64,000 nucleotides of DNA from Flavobacterium lindanitolerans (lineage in GTDB: Bacteria > Bacteroidota > Bacteroidia > Flavobacteriales > Flavobacteriaceae). The translations under genes were made by a program, and so were the position numbers. This document shows, piece after piece, positions 62,865-64,000 of the stretch (positions within the stretch are counted from its first letter, which is position 1; the number at the start of each line of letters is the position of its first letter). The stretch spans positions 1-64,000 of the forward strand of contig NZ_PJND01000010.1 in the NCBI RefSeq assembly GCF_002846575.1. The letters are read 5' to 3'. The notes beneath the pieces are model-generated. The model was not told the origin of the DNA. It saw only the letters and a program-made list of their open reading frames with translations, and did not search any database.

Positions 62865-63680
62865 ATGGAATATCAGGCAAAATACATTACAGACGATATC
62901 AAACTTTCCTGTTATGAGGATAAGTTTTTCAAATCGGATATTATGTTTGACCATCATATGCTGGTTTGGTTTATCTCCGGCGAAACCAAAATCGTACAGG
63001 CTGATGCAACTTACTATTTCAAAAAAGGCGATATCTTTCTGATTCCAAGAAATCAGCTGGCCACCATTATCAATTATCCAAAAGACGGACAGCCACACAG
63101 AACAGTGGTAATGCATTTGTCTACCGAAAAACTGCGTGATTTTTATACCGGACTGCCTATTCAGCCAAAAGCGGTAGCATCTCAAAAAATACACAGTTAC
63201 AGCAATCATCCGCTACTTGAAAGCTGTCTGGCCTCGCTACTTCCTTATTTTGGCATGGAAACACTACCCGAAGATATTGCTTCATTAAAAATCAAGGAAG
63301 CCATAAGCATATTACGCACGATAGACAAAGGAATTGATGATGTACTCGCCAACTTTGAAGAGCCCGGAAAAATTGACCTGGCCGGTTATATGGAAAAGAA
63401 TTTCATGTTTAATCTTCCGTTAGAAAAATTCGGATACCTGACCGGTCGCAGCCTCACTACTTTCAAACGTGATTTTAGCAAGGCATTCCATACCACGCCA
63501 CAACGTTGGCTTACGCAAAAACGATTGGAACTGGCACATTACCAATTCATCGAAAAGAAAAAAAAGCCTATCGATGTGTGCTATGAAGTCGGCTTTGAGA
63601 ATCTGTCGCATTTTTCGCATGCCTTTAAAAAACAGTTTGGCTATTCGCCAACCGAGTTAACAAAACGGCAAAATGCCTGA
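62865..63680 (+). CDS. AraC-family transcriptional regulator, ExsA-like
   Basis: The 271-residue protein (MEYQAKYITDDIKLSCYEDK) has an N-terminal cupin-like domain (about 20-110, GETKIVQADATYYFKKGDIF) and a C-terminal AraC domain (about 175-268) with two helix-turn-helices, the second ending VGFENLSHFSHAFKKQFGYS then PTE. It has the organisation of ExsA-type activators. It probably activates the SDR gene just upstream through the two direct repeats. Stop is 7 bases from the convergent gene. Confidence 0.9.
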   Translation: MEYQAKYITDDIKLSCYEDKFFKSDIMFDHHMLVWFISGETKIVQADATYYFKKGDIFLIPRNQLATIINYPKDGQPHRTVVMHLSTEKLRDFYTGLPIQPKAVASQKIHSYSNHPLLESCLASLLPYFGMETLPEDIASLKIKEAISILRTIDKGIDDVLANFEEPGKIDLAGYMEKNFMFNLPLEKFGYLTGRSLTTFKRDFSKAFHTTPQRWLTQKRLELAHYQFIEKKKKPIDVCYEVGFENLSHFSHAFKKQFGYSPTELTKRQNA

Positions 63681-63687
63681 TATTTCT

Positions 63688-64000
63688 TTACAGGCTCTCT
63701 AAAAACTTCCTGTAATCAGGTACGCTCTTTTCAATCCACTCGTCAGTAGCATTGAGTTCTATTCCGTAATAGGCAAAAAAGTAGCGGTAATCTGCTTTGA
63801 TGTATTCAAAAGTCAGTTCAAAAGGAGTCGTCAGCTCTCGCAAAGTATATTTGTATTTGCCGTCGGCTCTATATTCTTCTTCGTCTACTCCTACAGATAG
63901 CACCATTGCTATTTTCTTACCACCCATCTTATAACCGCTTTTACTTCCATAGGCCCAACCATGCGTCAGCACTTCATCCAACCATTTTTTAAACAACGGC
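63688..64000 (-). CDS. NAD(P)H-dependent oxidoreductase of the flavodoxin fold, 5' end outside window
   Basis: The frame is open through the right edge. The visible 104 residues start PLFKKWLDEVLTHGWAYG, the signature of the MdaB/KefF/YwrO-type quinone reductases (PALLKKWFDEVLTxGWAYG in typical members), followed by GGKKIAMVLSVG. These FMN/FAD enzymes reduce quinones using NAD(P)H. A TTG at 63996 could be taken as a start but is internal by homology. Confidence 0.88.
   Translation of the reverse strand, partial: PLFKKWLDEVLTHGWAYGSKSGYKMGGKKIAMVLSVGVDEEEYRADGKYKYTLRELTTPFELTFEYIKADYRYFFAYYGIELNATDEWIEKSVPDYRKFLESL

Overview
The window is chromosomal DNA of a flavobacterium (Bacteroidota, Flavobacteriaceae, most likely Flavobacterium or a close relative). 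Evidence: large secreted proteins of the type IX secretion (T9SS) kind with fibronectin III, cleaved-adhesin, GEVEDY and Ig-like modules; a TonB receptor with a carboxypeptidase-like N-terminus; families such as DUF4199, DUF4256, DUF2805 and the alternative GlmU-like protein; a 6S-Flavo type RNA; and promoters of the Bacteroidota form (TTTG, about 20 bases, TAnnTTTG) with few Shine-Dalgarno sequences. Coding DNA is AT-rich, except for the first 480 bases, which are about 60% GC.

Layout. 1-8051: the 5' 2683 codons of a giant secreted adhesin (minus), ending in seven tandem Ig-like repeats cut by the window edge. 8200-10939: a TPR/AraC membrane regulator and a paralogue without the DNA-binding domain. 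11091-12840: GlmU-like protein and ribosomal protein L31. 13084-18905: plus-strand operon (DUF4199, polyprenyl-phosphate type glycosyltransferase, phosphohexomutase, MsbA-like exporter, DUF2971 protein) that looks like envelope glycan or lipid supply. 18937-23896: calcium-binding-type lipoprotein, TonB receptor and M23 peptidase. 24084-26455: coiled-coil protein, ZapA, 6S RNA, RNase Y. 26512-29406: response regulator, PAS histidine kinase, XerD-like recombinase. 29489-38270: outer-membrane barrel, second giant T9SS cargo, TetR/ABC1-kinase pair, lipocalin-like and OmpA lipoproteins. 38456-49691: HtpG, L,D-transpeptidase, EamA transporter, CHASE3 kinase, fatty acid hydroxylase, a DUF2089 operon with a hydrolase, M61 peptidase, DUF4369 lipoprotein. 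49788-52349: tRNA-Thr, a small conserved protein, ManA, QueD, Idi. 52467-64000: accessory-looking plus-strand genes, including a frameshifted MocR regulator with a GNAT-like neighbour, a PP2C phosphatase, a gene broken by a TGA stop, an ArsR/SRPBCC/DoxX/DUF4256 cassette, DinB and DUF1398 genes, and an SDR/AraC pair.

The strongest items beyond plain gene calling are regulatory or mutational. They are the 6S RNA between zapA and rny, two 19-bp operators flanking the -7 box of the arsR-like gene, two 18-bp direct repeats in front of the SDR gene next to its AraC gene, TGTACCGA direct repeats between mocR and the GNAT-like gene, a palindrome in front of the TetR gene, a one-base frameshift in mocR, a Trp-to-stop change in a small lipid-anchored or membrane protein, and an abrupt base-composition switch inside the adhesin repeat array. 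I see no phage, insertion sequence, CRISPR array or defence island.
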